From: Catenulispora acidiphila DSM 44928
Lineage (GTDB): Bacteria; Actinomycetota; Actinomycetes; Streptomycetales; Catenulisporaceae
Reading direction: 5' to 3'
NCBI RefSeq assembly: GCF_000024025.1
Contig: NC_013131.1
Location: 8,102,229 to 8,166,228, forward strand
Length of the DNA: 64,000 nucleotides
The notes under the pieces were generated by a model. The model searched no databases, had not been told where the DNA came from, and saw only the letters and a list, made by a program, of their open reading frames with translations. Positions 1 through 13,600 of the stretch are shown here, piece by piece (the first letter of the stretch is position 1; every line of letters starts with the position of its first letter). Made by a program: the position numbers and the translations under genes.

Positions 1-1558
1 CGACTGCGGCGCGCAGCAAGCTCTTCTCGCGGCCGTCGAAGGTCTTCATCGCCCAGGGGGCGTTGAACACGTACTGGACCAGGCGGTGGTCGCAGAAGGG
101 GACGCGGACCTCCAGGCCGCTGGCCATGCTCAGGCGGTCCTTGCGGTCCAGCAGGATGTTGACGAAGCGGGTCAGGTGCAGGTAGCTGATCTCGCGCATG
201 CGCTTCTCCAGGCCGTCCTCGCCGGCCAGGCGCGGCATCTCAGCCATGGCGTCGGAGTACCGGTCGGCGCGGTAGGTCGCCAAGTCCAGCTTGGTCGCCA
301 GGTCCGGCTCGAGGAAGTCCGCGCCGTCCAGATTGCCCAGGCCCGCCAGCCAGGGGAAGGTGTCGGCCTTCACCGCCGCCTCGTCGTGGAACCAGCTGTA
401 GCCGCCGAAGACCTCGTCGGCGGCCTCGCCGGACAGCGCGACGGTGGAGTGCTCGCGGATCGCCTTGAACAGCAGGAACATCGAGATGTCGATGTCGCCC
501 TGCGGCGGGGCGTCGCGCGCCAGCAGCGCCGCGGTGCGGTTGGCGGGGTCCATCAGGTCGTCGGTGCGCAGGACGATGTCGCGGTGCTCGGTGCCGGCGA
601 ACTCGGCCAGAGCGTGGACGTAGGGGGTGTCCGCCTCGGCGCGCAGGTGGTCGGCGACGAAGTTCTCGGTCAGGCCCTCGAAGTCCACGCAGAAGGAGCG
701 GACCGGGCCCTGTCCGCGCGCGGTCAGGGCGCGCTGGGTCAGGGCCGTGATGGCGCTGGAGTCCAGCCCGCCGGACAGCAGCGAGCACAGCGGCACGTCG
801 GAGACCACCTGGTGGGCGATGATGTCGTCCAGCAGCTCGCGGACGGTCGCGATGGTGGTCGGCAGGTCGTCGGTGTGCTCGGTCGCCTCCAGAGCCCAGT
901 AGCGGTGCTCGGTGACGCCCTCGGGGCGCACGCGCACGAACGTGCCCGGACGCACCTCCTTCATCCCGCGGAAGTAGGCGGTGCCCGGGGTCTTCACCGA
1001 GGCGAAGATCTCGCGCAGGCCGTCCAGGTCCACGGCCGGGTCGACCAGCCCGGAGGCCATGATGGCCTTGGGCTCGGAGCCGAACAGCACACCGTCGGGC
1101 ATCGCCTGGTAGTACAGCGGCTTGATGCCCATGCGGTCGCGGACCAGCAGCAGCTCGCGGGTGCGGCCGTCCCAGACGGCGAAGGCGTACATGCCGGTGA
1201 GCCGGTCGACGAAGGCGCTGCCCCACTCCAGGTAGGCGTGCAGCACGACCTCGGTGTCGCTGGCGGTGCGGAAGGTGTGGCCCTTGCCCTCCAGCTCGGC
1301 GCGCAGCTCCTGGAAGTTGTAGACCTCGCCGCTGTAGGTCAGCGCGACCGGCGCCAGACCCTCGGCGGCCATCGGCTGCTTGCCGCCCTCGATGTCGATG
1401 ACCGCCAGCCGGCGGTGGCCCAGGGCGACGGGCCCGTCGATGAACACGCCGCCCTCGTCGGGACCGCGGCAGATCATCGTGTCGGTCATCGCCTCGACGG
1501 TCGGGCGCTGGGTGGACAGGTCGCGCTCGTAGCTGACCCACCCGGTGATTCCGCACAT
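1..1558 (-). CDS. asnB: Asparagine synthetase B-like glutamine amidotransferase (3' end cut by window edge)
   Basis: The protein opens MCGITGWVSY, so Cys2 is free to act as the class II glutamine amidotransferase nucleophile once Met is removed. The N-terminal Ntn-hydrolase domain carries the RGPDEGG motif. The C-terminal synthetase domain has the ATP-pyrophosphatase loop SGGLDSS and a SGEAADEVFGGY motif. The family transfers glutamine-derived ammonia to an AMP-activated carboxylate. The ATG at 1558 is preceded by AAAGGGA and lies 49 bp after PKS5 on the same strand, so it is probably the last visible gene of the PKS operon. In secondary metabolism such enzymes make amides, for example the malonamate starter of tetracyclines. 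A primary amide on this polyketide, or amidation of a precursor, is inferred. A housekeeping asparagine synthetase is possible but less likely in this position. The C-terminus lies outside the window. Confidence 0.88.
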   Translation of the reverse strand, partial: MCGITGWVSYERDLSTQRPTVEAMTDTMICRGPDEGGVFIDGPVALGHRRLAVIDIEGGKQPMAAEGLAPVALTYSGEVYNFQELRAELEGKGHTFRTASDTEVVLHAYLEWGSAFVDRLTGMYAFAVWDGRTRELLLVRDRMGIKPLYYQAMPDGVLFGSEPKAIMASGLVDPAVDLDGLREIFASVKTPGTAYFRGMKEVRPGTFVRVRPEGVTEHRYWALEATEHTDDLPTTIATVRELLDDIIAHQVVSDVPLCSLLSGGLDSSAITALTQRALTARGQGPVRSFCVDFEGLTENFVADHLRAEADTPYVHALAEFAGTEHRDIVLRTDDLMDPANRTAALLARDAPPQGDIDISMFLLFKAIREHSTVALSGEAADEVFGGYSWFHDEAAVKADTFPWLAGLGNLDGADFLEPDLATKLDLATYRADRYSDAMAEMPRLAGEDGLEKRMREISYLHLTRFVNILLDRKDRLSMASGLEVRVPFCDHRLVQYVFNAPWAMKTFDGREKSLLRAAV

Positions 1559-1607
1559 AAGACGTCCCTTTCTAACTTTCGTGATCGGTTGGCAGAACCA
1601 GGCCGGC

Positions 1608-4600
1608 TCAGCTGGAGCGCCGGCGCGCGGCCGCGGTGCGGACGCCGGACCGGCGCAGCTGGGCCCGGACGCCGGCGTCGGCGTCCTGCATCGGGATCGG
1701 CGCCCCGGAGCGGGCCTTGTCGACGACCTCGGCCAGCGCGGCCACGGTCGGCGCCTCATACAGGGTGTGCGGCGGCAGGTCGTCGAGCCCGAACTCCTTG
1801 CGCAGGGCGGTGACGATCGTGACCCCGAGCAGCGAGTTGCCGCCGAGCTCGAAGAAGTTGTCCAGGGCGCCGACGCCGTCCAGCCGCAGCGACTCGCGCC
1901 ACATCCGGGCGATGGTCTCCTCGGTGGCGCCCTCGGGCTCCTGGAACGGCGTCATCAGCTCCGGCCGCGGGTGCAGCGCGCCGCCGTCGAGCGCCGCCGT
2001 GGCGGCGACCGCGTCCAGCGTGAACTCGGCACTCAGACGTACCAACGAGCCGAAATCCTGAGTGGAGACCACGACTCGCGGCTCCCCGGAGGCCAGCGCC
2101 CGCAGCAGGCAGCGCCAGCCCTCGTCGAAGCCGATGCCGATGCGCGTCCGGTTCTCCTCCAGGAAGCTGCGCAGCCCTTCGGCGTAGCCGTCCAGACCGG
2201 CCGACCACGCGTTCCACAGCCACTCGCCCCAGTCCACGGAGACGACCGGCCGCCCGGCGGCGGACTGCTGCGCGGCGAAGGCGTCCAGGAACGCGTTGGC
2301 CGAGCAGTAGTCGACCTGGCCGGGACCGCCGCCGGTGGCGGAGGTGATCGAGGAGAACAGGACCAGGAAGTCCAGCGGGATCTCCTCCGGCTCGCCGAAG
2401 TGCAGCGCCTCGGCCAGCGCGAGCGTCCCGGCGACCTTCGGAGCGAGCACCGTGTCCAGCTCGCCGGGCTCCTTGAACTGCATCAGGCCCATGCCGGGCA
2501 GGCCGGCGGCGTGCAGGACGCCGTGCAGGGCGCCGAAGCGGTCGAGGGCGGTGGTGACGGCGCGTCGCACGTCCTCGGGACGGCCCAGGTCGCCGACGAC
2601 GATCTCGACGTCCGCGCCGAGGTCGAGGAGCGCCTGGACCTTGCGGACGCGCTCCCGCGTGGGCTCGTCGGTGCTCTGGTCGCCGGAAACGATGGCAGAC
2701 CACTGCTCGCGCGGCGGAAGACCGGTGCGGCCAAAGAGCACAAGCTTGGCGTGGCACTCCGCGGCCAGGCGCTCGGCCATGCCCAGTGCGATGCCGCCGA
2801 GGCCGCCGGTGATCAGGTAGACACCGGATTCGCGGAGGATGCCAGAGGCCTGATCCGCGACCACGGGCGCCGAAGCCGAGCCCGCAGCGAGCGCCGGAGC
2901 AGCACTCGGCAGCGCTTCCTCCGGCATCGTCTCGAACCCGCACACCCAGCGCCGGCCATGACGCAGCGCCACGATGCGGTCGGCGGCGGGGCGGGCGAGT
3001 TCGGCGGTCAGCGCGGCGACCGTCTTGGGGGTCGGCTGCGCGTCGAGGTCGATCAGGCGCGCGGTCACGCTCGGGTACTCGACCGGGACCACCAGCGCGG
3101 GACCGGTGAGGGTGGCCGCGAGCGGGTCGGTGGCGTCGCCGGGCAGCACCTGCTGTGCGCCGGCGGTGACCACGTCGAGCGCCCAGTCGTCGACGCCGAC
3201 CTCGCCGGCGGCCCGGGCGAGCGCCACCAACGTGTGCAGTCCGTCGACCACCGGGTCGGAGGAGCCGAGGGCCCACAGGTGCACCACTCGCGAGGGCACG
3301 CCGCCGGCCACCCGCAGGTCGCGCAGCAGCTGCCGGGTGTCGTCCAGGTTTCCGGGCCGGATGGCGTAGTCGCCCTCGGCGTAAGCCGCACCCGGTCGCA
3401 CCACCGTCACCGCCGCGCCGCTGCCCCGCAGCCGCTCGACCACGCGGTCGGCGACCCCGTCACGGCTGAACACCAGCCAGGACTCGGGCAGATCCACCGC
3501 CGCCGGTGCCGCGGTCTGCCGCCACACCGGAAGGTGCAGCCACTGCTCCTCCGGCAGCTTCGGCAGGTCCGCGACCGTCTCCAGCGTCGTCTCGCCGCTG
3601 CCGCTGCCGCCGCCAGCGATCCCGCCGGTGTACAGCGCGGGCCGCATCGGCGTGTCGATCCAGTGCTCCTGCCGCTGGAAGGCGTACGTCGGCAGCGGCA
3701 CGCGGTTCGGCACGGTCGCCGGGTCCTCGGGCCGTGCGCCGGGCTGCCGGTCGTACAGCGTCGGCCAGTCCAGGTCGGCGCCGACCAGCCACAGCCGCGC
3801 CAGGCAGTCCGTCAGCACCGCGTCGTCGGCGCGGCCGTCGCCGGCGGCCGGCAGGGTGCTGACGATCGTCGACCAGCGCTCCGGCGGGCAGCCCGCGGCA
3901 CGCACCAGCGCGCCGAGCGACTGACCGGGTCCGATCTCCACGACAGCCAGGTCCGGATCGGCAAGCAGGGTGCTGATGGCGGTAGCGAACTGCACCGGCT
4001 GGCACATGTGCCGGGCCCAGTAGCCGGGGTCGGTCACCTGCTCGGTGGTGACCCGCGTGCCGGTGGTGTTGGAGATGTACGGCACGCGCGGTGCGTTCAG
4101 CGTCACGTTCGTCTTCACCCACGCGGTGAGCGCTTCGCGCACCGGCTCCAGCATCCGGCTGTGGAAGGCGTGCGTGGTCTGCAGCGCGCGGAACGGGATC
4201 TCCGCCTCCAGCAGCTCCGCACCCAGCGCCGCCAGCGCCTCGTCGGGACCGGCGACGACGGTGACCTCGGGCCCGTTGACCGCCGCGATGTCCAGCCCGC
4301 GCGCGGCCAAGCCGTACTTCTCCAGTCCCTTCGGCGACAGCGACACCGCCGCCATCCCGCCGCCGGGCTGCGCGCCGATGAGCTTGGCCCGCTGCGCGAC
4401 CAGCGCCAAAGCGTCGGACAGCGACAGCACCCCGGACAGGCAGGCGGCGACGTACTCGCCGAGGCTGTAGCCGAGCATCAGCTTCGGCTGCACGCCCCAG
4501 GTCATCAGGGTCCTGGCAAGGGCGTACTCGACGGCGAACAACGCGGGCTGCACCACCTCGGTGCGCTCCAACGCCGACGCCCGCTCGTCCTGGGAACCGC

Positions 4601-7600
4601 CGCTCCGACCCAGCAGGGCAGCCAGATCCGTGCCGCCGCCACGCGTTCCGGTCAGCAGATCCTTCAGGTCCGCGTCGGGAATCAGGACCCGCAGATGCTC
4701 CAAGCACTCGTCCAGCAGCGTCCGGAACACCGGCTCGCGCCGGTAGAGCTCGCGCACCATCCCGGGGTACTGCTCCCCCACGCCGGAGAACAGGAACGCC
4801 ACCGGGCGGCTCGTCGTGGTGTCCAGCCGTCCCAGCACCGCGGACTTGTCCGGTCCGGTCAGCGCGGCGGCCAGCTGCTCGATCCCGTCGGCGACGACCG
4901 CGCGCCGGTGCTCGAACAGCTTGCGCCCGGCCTGCATCGTGTAGGCGACGTCGCGCAGCCGCAGATCCGGGTTGCCCAGCAGGTGCGCGCCGAGCCGTTC
5001 CCCGGCCGCCTCGACGGCGCCAGAGTTGCGCGCCGACATCGGCACGACGTGGAAGCGGCGCACGGCGTTGGGGTCCGAGGGCTCGGCGGGCACCCGCTCA
5101 GGCGCGCGCTCGACGACCACGTGGACGTTCGTCCCACCCATGCCCAGGGAGTTGATCCCGGCGATCGGCGGGCGTCCGTCGCGGGTCTGCCACGGCGCCA
5201 GCTCGGTGTTGACGTAGAACGGGCTGTCCTCGAAGTCGATGTTCGGGTTCGGCGTCTCGTAGTGCAGGCTCGCCGGGATCATCTGGTCGGTCAGCGCCAG
5301 CGAGGTCTTGATCAGACCCGTGACGCCGGCCGCGCGGTCCAGGTGGCCGACGTTGGTCTTCACCGAGCCGATCGGGCAGTACTGCTTGGCGTCGGTGTCG
5401 CCGAACGCCCGGGTGAGCGCCGCGACCTCGATCGGGTCGCCGAGTTCGGTGGCCGTGCCGTGCGCCTCGATGTAGCTGATGTCCTCGCCGGTGACCCCGG
5501 CGTCGGCCATCGCCTCGATGACGACCGAGGACTGGCCCACCACGCTCGGGGCGGTGAAGCCGACCTTCAGCGCGCCGTCGTTGTTGACCGCCGTGCCGCG
5601 GATGACCGACCAGATGTGGTCGCCGTCGCGCAGCGCGTCGGACAGGCGCTTGAGCGCCACGACCGCCGCGCCGTCGCCGAACATGCTGCCGCGCGCGCCG
5701 GCGTCGAAGGTGCGGACGTGGCCGTCCGGGGAGGCCATGCCGCCGGCTTCGAAGCGGTGGCCGACCTTCTCCGGGACGTGCACCGAGGAACCGCCGGCCA
5801 GGGCGATCTCGCACTCGCCGTTGCGCAGAGCCTGCACGGCCATGTGTGTGGCGACCAGCGAGGTGGAGCAGAACGTCTGCACCGCGATGCTCGGTCCGTA
5901 CAGGTCCAGCAGGTAGGAGACGGTCGTGGTGAGCGCGTCCTTGTCGTTGCCCATCAGGACCTCGTAGACGCTGAACTCCGGGTCCGCGAGGATCTCCGGG
6001 TGCCGCATCAGATAGGTGCTGATGTTGGACCCGCCGTAGACCCCGACGCGGCTGCGGCCTTCGGGCGCGGCGTAGCCCGCTTGCTCCAGCGCTTCCCAGC
6101 AGACTTCCAAGAACAGCCGCTGCTGCGGGTCGGTGAGCGCCGCCATGCGCGGGCTCATGCCGAAGAAGGAGGCGTCGAAGCCGCGGACGTCCGGCAGGAC
6201 CGGCCGGGCCCGCACATACGCCGGGTCCGCCAGTTCCTCGGGCGTGACGCCGGAGGCGAGCAGTTCCTCGTCGGTGAAGAAGCTGATCGTCTCGACGCCG
6301 CCGCGCACGTTCGTCCAGAACGTCTCGACGTCGGTGGCGCCGGGGAACCGCCCGGCCATGCCGATGACCGCGATGCGCCGATCGTCGTCGGAGGCGACCC
6401 GGCTCGCCGAGCCGATGCCGCCGACCGCAGCCGGACGCTCGGCTCGCTGCGCGGCGATCCGGCCCGCCGCTTCCTTGTCGGTCGCGCCCTGGTTGTCCAG
6501 GATCGCCGCGAGCCCTTGCACGGTCGGCGCCTCGAAGAGAGTCACCGCCGGGATCGCGACGCCGAAGCGCTTCTTGACCAGCGCCAGCATCTGCAGCGCC
6601 AGCAGCGAGTTGCCGCCGAGGTCGAAGAACGCGTCCTTGACGCCGACCGGCTCCACGCCGAGCAGGTGCGACCACAGGTCGGCCAGCGAGCGCTCGGTGT
6701 CGGTGGACGGCGCGCTGTAGGGCTGCGGCAGATCGGGGCGCGGGAACTTCTCGCCGCCGCCGATCACGTCGGTGAGGGTCATGGCGCGCGGCAGCCGGTC
6801 GGTCAGCCCGCCGGCCGCGACGACCAGGGACGGTCCTGGACCGGCGAGCGTGGCGTCGAACGCCGCCAGTGCCTGCTCGCGGGTCATCGAGTGCTTGACC
6901 ATGACCGCGCCGACGTGGTGGCTGTCGATGGTCACCGACCAGGTGTCCCAGCTGGTGGAGATCCAGCGGGTCGGGGACTGCCCAGCGGCGAAGCGCGCGT
7001 GGTTGCGCTGGCCGATCGCCGCCAGCGCCGCGTTGCCGCCGGCGTAGCAGGCGAAGGCGATGCCGCCGAGGATCGAGGAGGTGGAGGAGAAAAGCAGGCA
7101 GAACTCAGGAGCCTGAGTCTCATCCAATTCGGCCAGGAGTGTGTCCAGGACCAGGGCGCCGCCGACCTTCGCGCCGAAGTGCAGCCCGACCGCCTCGTCG
7201 TCGACCGCGCGCAGGGCGCGGAAGGTGTCCGGGTGGGTGACGGCGGCGGCGTGCACGATGCCGTCGAGGCGGCGGCCGTCGGCCAGAGCGTCGGCGAGGA
7301 CCGCGCGCATCGCGTCGGCGTCGGTGACGTCCACTGCCGGGGTCAGGATCTCGACCCCGGACGCCCGCAGCGCCTCCAGCCGGTCCAGGCGGCTGCCGCC
7401 GGCGGGAGAGCCGGTGCGGCTGGTCAGGATCAGCCGTCCGGCGCCGGAGGCGGCGAAGTGCTCGGCCAGGATCATGCCGAGGTCGCCGAGGCCGCCGGTG
7501 ATCAGGTAGCTGCCGCCGCTGCGGATCCGGTGCACCGGCTCGGCGGGCGCGGCGTCGGCGGGCACGTAGTCGCGCACGTGCCGCTCGCCGTCGCGGTAGC

Positions 7601-10600
7601 CGACCAGGACGTCGTCGACGTCGGAGGGCCGGCCGATCTCGGCGGCCAGCGCGGCGGCGACGGTCGGCGCGTCGGCGTCCGCGCCGACGTCGACGGTGCC
7701 GCACTCCAGGTTCAGGTATTCGAGGTTGGCGACGACCTGCAGCACCGCCGCGGCGTGCTGCGCCGGACGCGGCACGTCGCCGCCGACCGGCTGGCCACCG
7801 CGGGTGGCAACGAGCATCCGGGCACTGCCGGTGCCGTCGCTGCCCCAGGCGTCCAGCAGCCGGGCCAGCGGCTGGACGACGTCCCGGCCGTCGAGGTCGG
7901 CCGCGTCGCCGGCGGGCCGGTCCAGCAGCCGCAGATCGACGACCGTGGTGCGGTCCTCGGCGGCTTCGCGGGCCACGATCGCGGCGTGCTCCTCGCGGGT
8001 CAGCGCCGTGCCGCCGGAGACGGTGACGACCTCGGCGCCGGAGGCGGTCAGCACCTCGCTCAGCGCCTCGGCGACGCCGCCGGTGTCGGCGACCAGCACG
8101 ACCTTGCCCAGCGCCCCGGCACCGGCCGCGATCGGCGCGGCGGACCAGCGCGGCCGCAGCACCTCGACGAGGACTTCCTCGGGCTCGGGCTTGGCCTGCG
8201 GCTTGGCGGCGGCAGCTCCGGCGGCGGCTCCAGCTGCGGCTGCGGGCCCGGGCAGCGCGGTGCGCTTGGGCGCGGTCACCGTGGTCGCGGTCCCGGGGAT
8301 CTCGGTCCAGTACCGCTGGCGCTGGAACGGGTAGGTGGGCAGCGGGATGCGGCCGGGCAGCAGCGGATCGGGCTGCGTGTCAGGGTTCTGAATGTTCCGG
8401 CCCTGGTACGTCACCCAGTCCGGGTCCGCGCCGACCAGCCACAGCCGCGCCAGCGCCTCGGTGAACGCCTGGTCGTCCGGGCGCTTGTCGTCGGCGGCGG
8501 GCAGCGTGGCCAGGATCAGCGGCCAGCGGTCCGGCGGGCACTTCGCGCCGCGGATCATCGTGCCGAGCGACTGGCCCGGCCCGATCTCCAGGATTGCCAG
8601 TTCCGGGTCGGCCAGCAGCGCCGCGATCGCGTCGCCGAAGCGGACCGTGCGGCACATGTGCCGGGCCCAGTACGCCGGGTCGGTCGCGTCCTCGGCGCTG
8701 ACCCGGTTGCCGGAAACGTTGGACAGGTAAGGGATTTGGGGCGCGTTCAGAGTCACGTTCGCCGCGACCCATGCGGTGAGCCGGTCCTGGATCGGCTCCA
8801 GCATCCGCGAGTGGAAGGCGTGCGTGGTGCTCAACGCGCGGTGCGGGATCTCGGCCTCGCGCAGTTCGGCGACGAAGGCCTCCATCGCCTCCAGCGGACC
8901 GGCGACGACCGTCACCTGCGGACCGTTGAGCGCGGCGATGTCCAGACCGCGCTCGGCCAGCTTGTAGGGAGCGAGGTCGGCGGGGGTCGCCGAGACCGCG
9001 GTCATGGCGCCGGCCTCGATCGTGGAGATCAGCTCGGCACGGTGCGCGACGAGTTTGAGAGCGTCCGACAGGGACAGGACGCCGGACAGGCAGGCCGCGA
9101 CGTACTCGCCGAGGCTGTAGCCGAGCATCAGCTTCGGCTGCACACCCCAGGTCATCAGGGTCCTGGCAAGGGCGTACTCGACGGCGAACAACGCGGGCTG
9201 CACCACCTCGGTGCGCTCCAACAGCGCCGCGCGCTCGTCGTGGGAACCGTCGCCACGACCCAGCAGCGCAGCCAGATCCGAGCCGCCGCCGCGCGCGCCG
9301 GTCAGCAGATCCTTCAGGTCCGCATCGGGAATCAGGGTCCGCAGTTGGTCCAGGCATTCGTCAAGCCGCGCCCGGAACACCGGCTCACGCTGGTAAAGCT
9401 CCCGGACCAGTCCCGGGTACTGCTCCCCCACGCCGGAGAACAGGAACGCCACGGGACGCCCCGTCACCGCGTCCACGCGGCCGAGCAGGTCGCCCTCGCG
9501 CAGCTTGGTCTGCACGGTGGCCAAGCCGTCGGCGACCAGCGCGCGGCGGTGGTCGAAGCGCTTACGGCCGACCTGCATGGTGTAGGCGAGGTCGATCAGG
9601 CGGGTCTGCGGCGCGTCGGCGAGGAAGTCAGCGAGCTGACTCGCGCTCGCCTCGACCGCCGCCGGGGTGCGCGCGGACAGCGGCACCACCTGGTAGCGGC
9701 GCGAGGACGCGGCGTCCGCCGGGTCGGCGAGAGCGCGCACCGGCGCCTGCTGCACCACGAGGTGCACGTTCGTGCCGCCCATGCCGAGCGAGTTCAGACC
9801 GGCCAGCGCTGGACGTCCGTCGCGGGTGCGCCACGGCGTCAGCTCGGTGTTGACGTAGAACGGGCTGTTCGCGAAGTCGATCCGCGGGTTCGGCGCGGTG
9901 TAGTGCAGGCTCGGCGGGATCACCTGGTCCTTGAGCGCCAGCGAGGTCTTGATCAGACCTGTGACACCGGCGGCGCGGTCCAGGTGGCCGACGTTGGTCT
10001 TCACCGAGCCGATCGGGCAGTACTGCTTGGCGCCGGTCTCGCCGAAGGCCCGGGTCAGGGCCGTCACCTCGATGGGGTCGCCGAGTTCGGTGGCGGTGCC
10101 GTGCGCCTCGATGTAGCTGATGTCCTCGCCGGTGACCCCGGCGTCGGCCATGGCGTCCACGATCACCCGCGACTGCCCGATGACGCTGGGCGCGGTGAAG
10201 CCGACCTTGAGCGCGCCGTCGTTGTTCATCGCCGAGCCGCGGATCACCGACCAGATGTGGTCGCCGTCGCGGACGGCGTCGGACAGCCGCTTGAGCACGA
10301 CCGCCGCGGCGCCGTCGCCGAACATGCTGCCGCGCGCCTCGGCGTCGAAAGTGCGGACGTGGCCGTCGGGCGACTCCATGCCGCCGGGCATGTATTCGTG
10401 CCCGATCTTGTCCGGCACGCGGACCGAGACGCCGCCGGCGATCGCCATGTCGGACTCGCCGCTGCGCAGGCTCTGGATCGCCAGGTGGGTGGCGACCAGC
10501 GAGGTGGAGCAGAAGGTCTGCACCGCGACGCTGGGACCGTACAGGTCGAGCAGGTAGGACACGGTGGTCGTCAGGGCGTCCTTGTCGTTGCCCATGATGA

Positions 10601-13600
10601 CCTCGTAGACGCTGAAGTCTCCGCTGGTCATCTGCTCCGGCATGCGCATCAGGTAGCTGCTGATGTTGGCGCCGCCGTAGACGCCGACGCGTCCGCGCAG
10701 CTCCGGCACGACGTAGCCGGACTGCTCCAGCGCCTCCCAGCAGACCTCCAGGAACAGCCGCTGCTGCGGGTCGGTCAGAGTGGCCATGCGCGGGTTCATG
10801 CCGAAGAACGCGGCGTCGAAGCCCGAGACCTCGTCCAGGACCGGACGGGCCCGGACGTAGGCGGGATCGGCGAACTCCTCGGCGGAGACGCCGGAGGCGA
10901 GCAACTCCTCCTCGCTGAAGAAGCTGATCGACTCCACGCCCTCGCGGACGTTGCGCCAGAACGCCTCGACGTTCGGCGCGCCGGGGAAGCGGCCGGCCAT
11001 GCCGACGACCGCGATCAGGCGATCGTCCTCGGTGCCGGCGCGGACGATCGGGCGTTGCGCGACGATCGGCGCCGTCGTGCTCTGCGTGCTCTGCCCGCCT
11101 TCGCCCTCCAGGATCGCGGCCAGGGTCTGCACGGTCGGCGCCTCGAAGAGCTGCACCGCCGGGACCGAGACCCCGAAGCGCTTCTTCACCAACGCCAGCA
11201 TCTGCAGCGCCAGCAGCGAGTTGCCGCCGAGGTCGAAGAAGGCGTCGCGGGTCCCGACCGGCTCGATGCCCAGGACGTCGGACCACAGCTCGGTCAGCGC
11301 GCGCTCGGTCGCGGTGAGCGGCGCGGTGTAGGGCTGCGCGAGTTCGGGGCGCGGGAAGCGCTCGCCGGTGCCGATCGCGGCGTCCAGGAGCGCGGAGGCG
11401 CGCGGCAGGCGGTCGCCGAGGCCGCCGGCGACGACGGCGGTGGCGGCACGCGGCTTGGCCAGCAGCGCGTCGAGGGCGGCGAACGCCTGGTCGTTGCTCA
11501 TGGAGTGCGCGGCCATGCCGGCGCCGAAGCCGGACTGGAGGCGCTCCAGGGTGATCGACCAGGTGTCCCAGGCCGCGGCGAGCCAGCGCGTGGAGGAGGT
11601 ATCGCCGAGCTCTGAGGTATCGCCGAGCTCTGCGACAGCGGTGAGCGCGGCGTTGGCGGCGGCGTAGGAACCGAAGGTGATGCCGCCGAGGATCGAGGAG
11701 GTCGAGGAGAAGAGCAGACAGAAGTCAGGGCTCTGTTCTGCCGACAGCTCGGACAGGACGTCGCGCAGCACCAACGCGCCGTTCACCTTGGCGCCGAAGT
11801 GGGTCGCGACGGTGTCGGCGTCCAGGTCGCGCAGCGCACGGAAGGTGTCAGGGCTCGTGGTCGCGGCGGCGTGGATGACACCGTCGACCTTGCCGAGTTC
11901 GGCGAACAGCGCGCGGACGGCTGCCGCGTCGGTGACGTCGAGCTGCGGGGTCAGGACCTCGACGCCGCGGTCGGTCAGCCTGCGCACTCCGTCGGAGCGG
12001 CGGTCGCCGGAACCAGTCGGGATACCGCCACGGCTGGCCAGCACGAGCCGCGCCGCGCCGGCGGTCGCCAGGTGGCCGGCGACCAGCAGGCCGACGTCGC
12101 CGAGGCCGCCGGTGATCAGGTAGGTGCCGCCGGAGCGGACCGGGACCGGCTCGCCGCCGGGGAGGCCGGACACGTACTCGCGGATGTGGCGCCGGCCGTC
12201 GCGATAGGCGACCAGGATCTCCTCGCTGTCGCCGCGGGCTTCGGTGGCGAGAGCGCGCGCCGATTCCTCAGGCGAGGCCTGCGGATCGAGGTCGACGGCG
12301 CGGCAGTCGAGGTTCAGGTATTCCTGGTTCGCGACGGCGGGCATCGCGGCGAGGCCCGCTTGGGCGACGGTCGGGAGTTCGCCGTCGGCGACGGCGTGGC
12401 CGCCGGTGGTCGCGACGAAGTAGCGGGTGGTGCCGTTGGTGCTGCCCCACGCGTCGAGAGCTGCGGCCAGCTGCGGGACCAGAACATCGGGCTCGGCAGT
12501 CGTGGTGAGGGCACGCAAGTCGATGACCGTGGTGCTGGATCCGGCGTGGTCGGTACCGAAGCTGTCGCCGACCACTGCGACGTCCGCACCGTCGGCGCGC
12601 AGCGCAGTCGCGATACCGTCGGCGAGCCCTGATGTGCCGAGGACGACGTAGCGGTCCGGCGTCGTCGCGGTCCCGGTGAGCTCGGCGGCCGTCCAGCGCG
12701 GGCTCAGCAGCTGGACGTGCTCGGCGTCGGCGACCGGTCCGGTCAGCGGCGCGGTCGAGGCGGGCTTCGCCGCCGCGCGGCCGCCGGCCGGTGCGTCGAT
12801 CCAGTAGCGCTGGCGCTGGAACTGGTACGTCGGCAGGCTCACGCGCGCCGCCGTCCGGCCGTCGCGGTAGCCGGACCAGTCGACCGGCACGCCGGTCAGC
12901 CACAGCCGTCCGAGCGCCTCGGCGAGCACCGTCGCGCCCGAGCGCGGGTCAGCGCGGCCCGGCAGCGTCGGGACGATCAGCGGCCACCGGTCGGGGGCGC
13001 AAGCGCGGTGTCCGCGCGCCATGGTCCCCAGCGACGGTCCCGGACCGATCTCCAGCAGCACCGCGTCCCCGGCGTTCAGCAGCTCGGCGAGCATCGCGTC
13101 GAACTGGACCGGCGCGCACATGTGCTCGGCCCAGTAGCCTGGGTCGGCGACCTGCTCGGTGGTCACGGCGGTACCGGTGACGTTGGACAAGTAAGGGGTC
13201 TGCGGTGCCTGGGTGGTGATGTTCGCGGCGACCCAGGCAGTCAGCTCGTCCTTGAGGCCGGCGAGCATCGAGGAGTGGAAGGCGTGCGTGGTGGTCAGCA
13301 CGCGGACCGGGATCGCGTCGGGCTCCAGCAGGGCGGTCAGGGCGGCGACCGCTTCGGCGGTACCGGCGACCACGGTGAGCTCGGGACCGTTGACGGCGGC
13401 GACGTCGAGCTCTGCGATACCGGCGCGCGCGATGCGCGCGGCGACGTCGGCGGCGGCCAGCGGGACGGCGGCCATCGCGCCGTGCGGCTGCGCGTCGATG
13501 AGCTGTGCGCGGTGGGCGACCAGCGCGAGGGCGTCGGACAGCGACAGGACGCCGGACAGTGTGGCGGCGACGTATTCGCCGAGGCTGTAGCCGACGATCA

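Noticed and set aside
1545-11615. 3356-residue plus-strand open frame opposite PKS5
   Set aside because: It is Arg/Gly/Gln/Val-rich without any domain and lies antisense to clear KS, AT, KR and ACP motifs. It is a product of high GC and codon bias.
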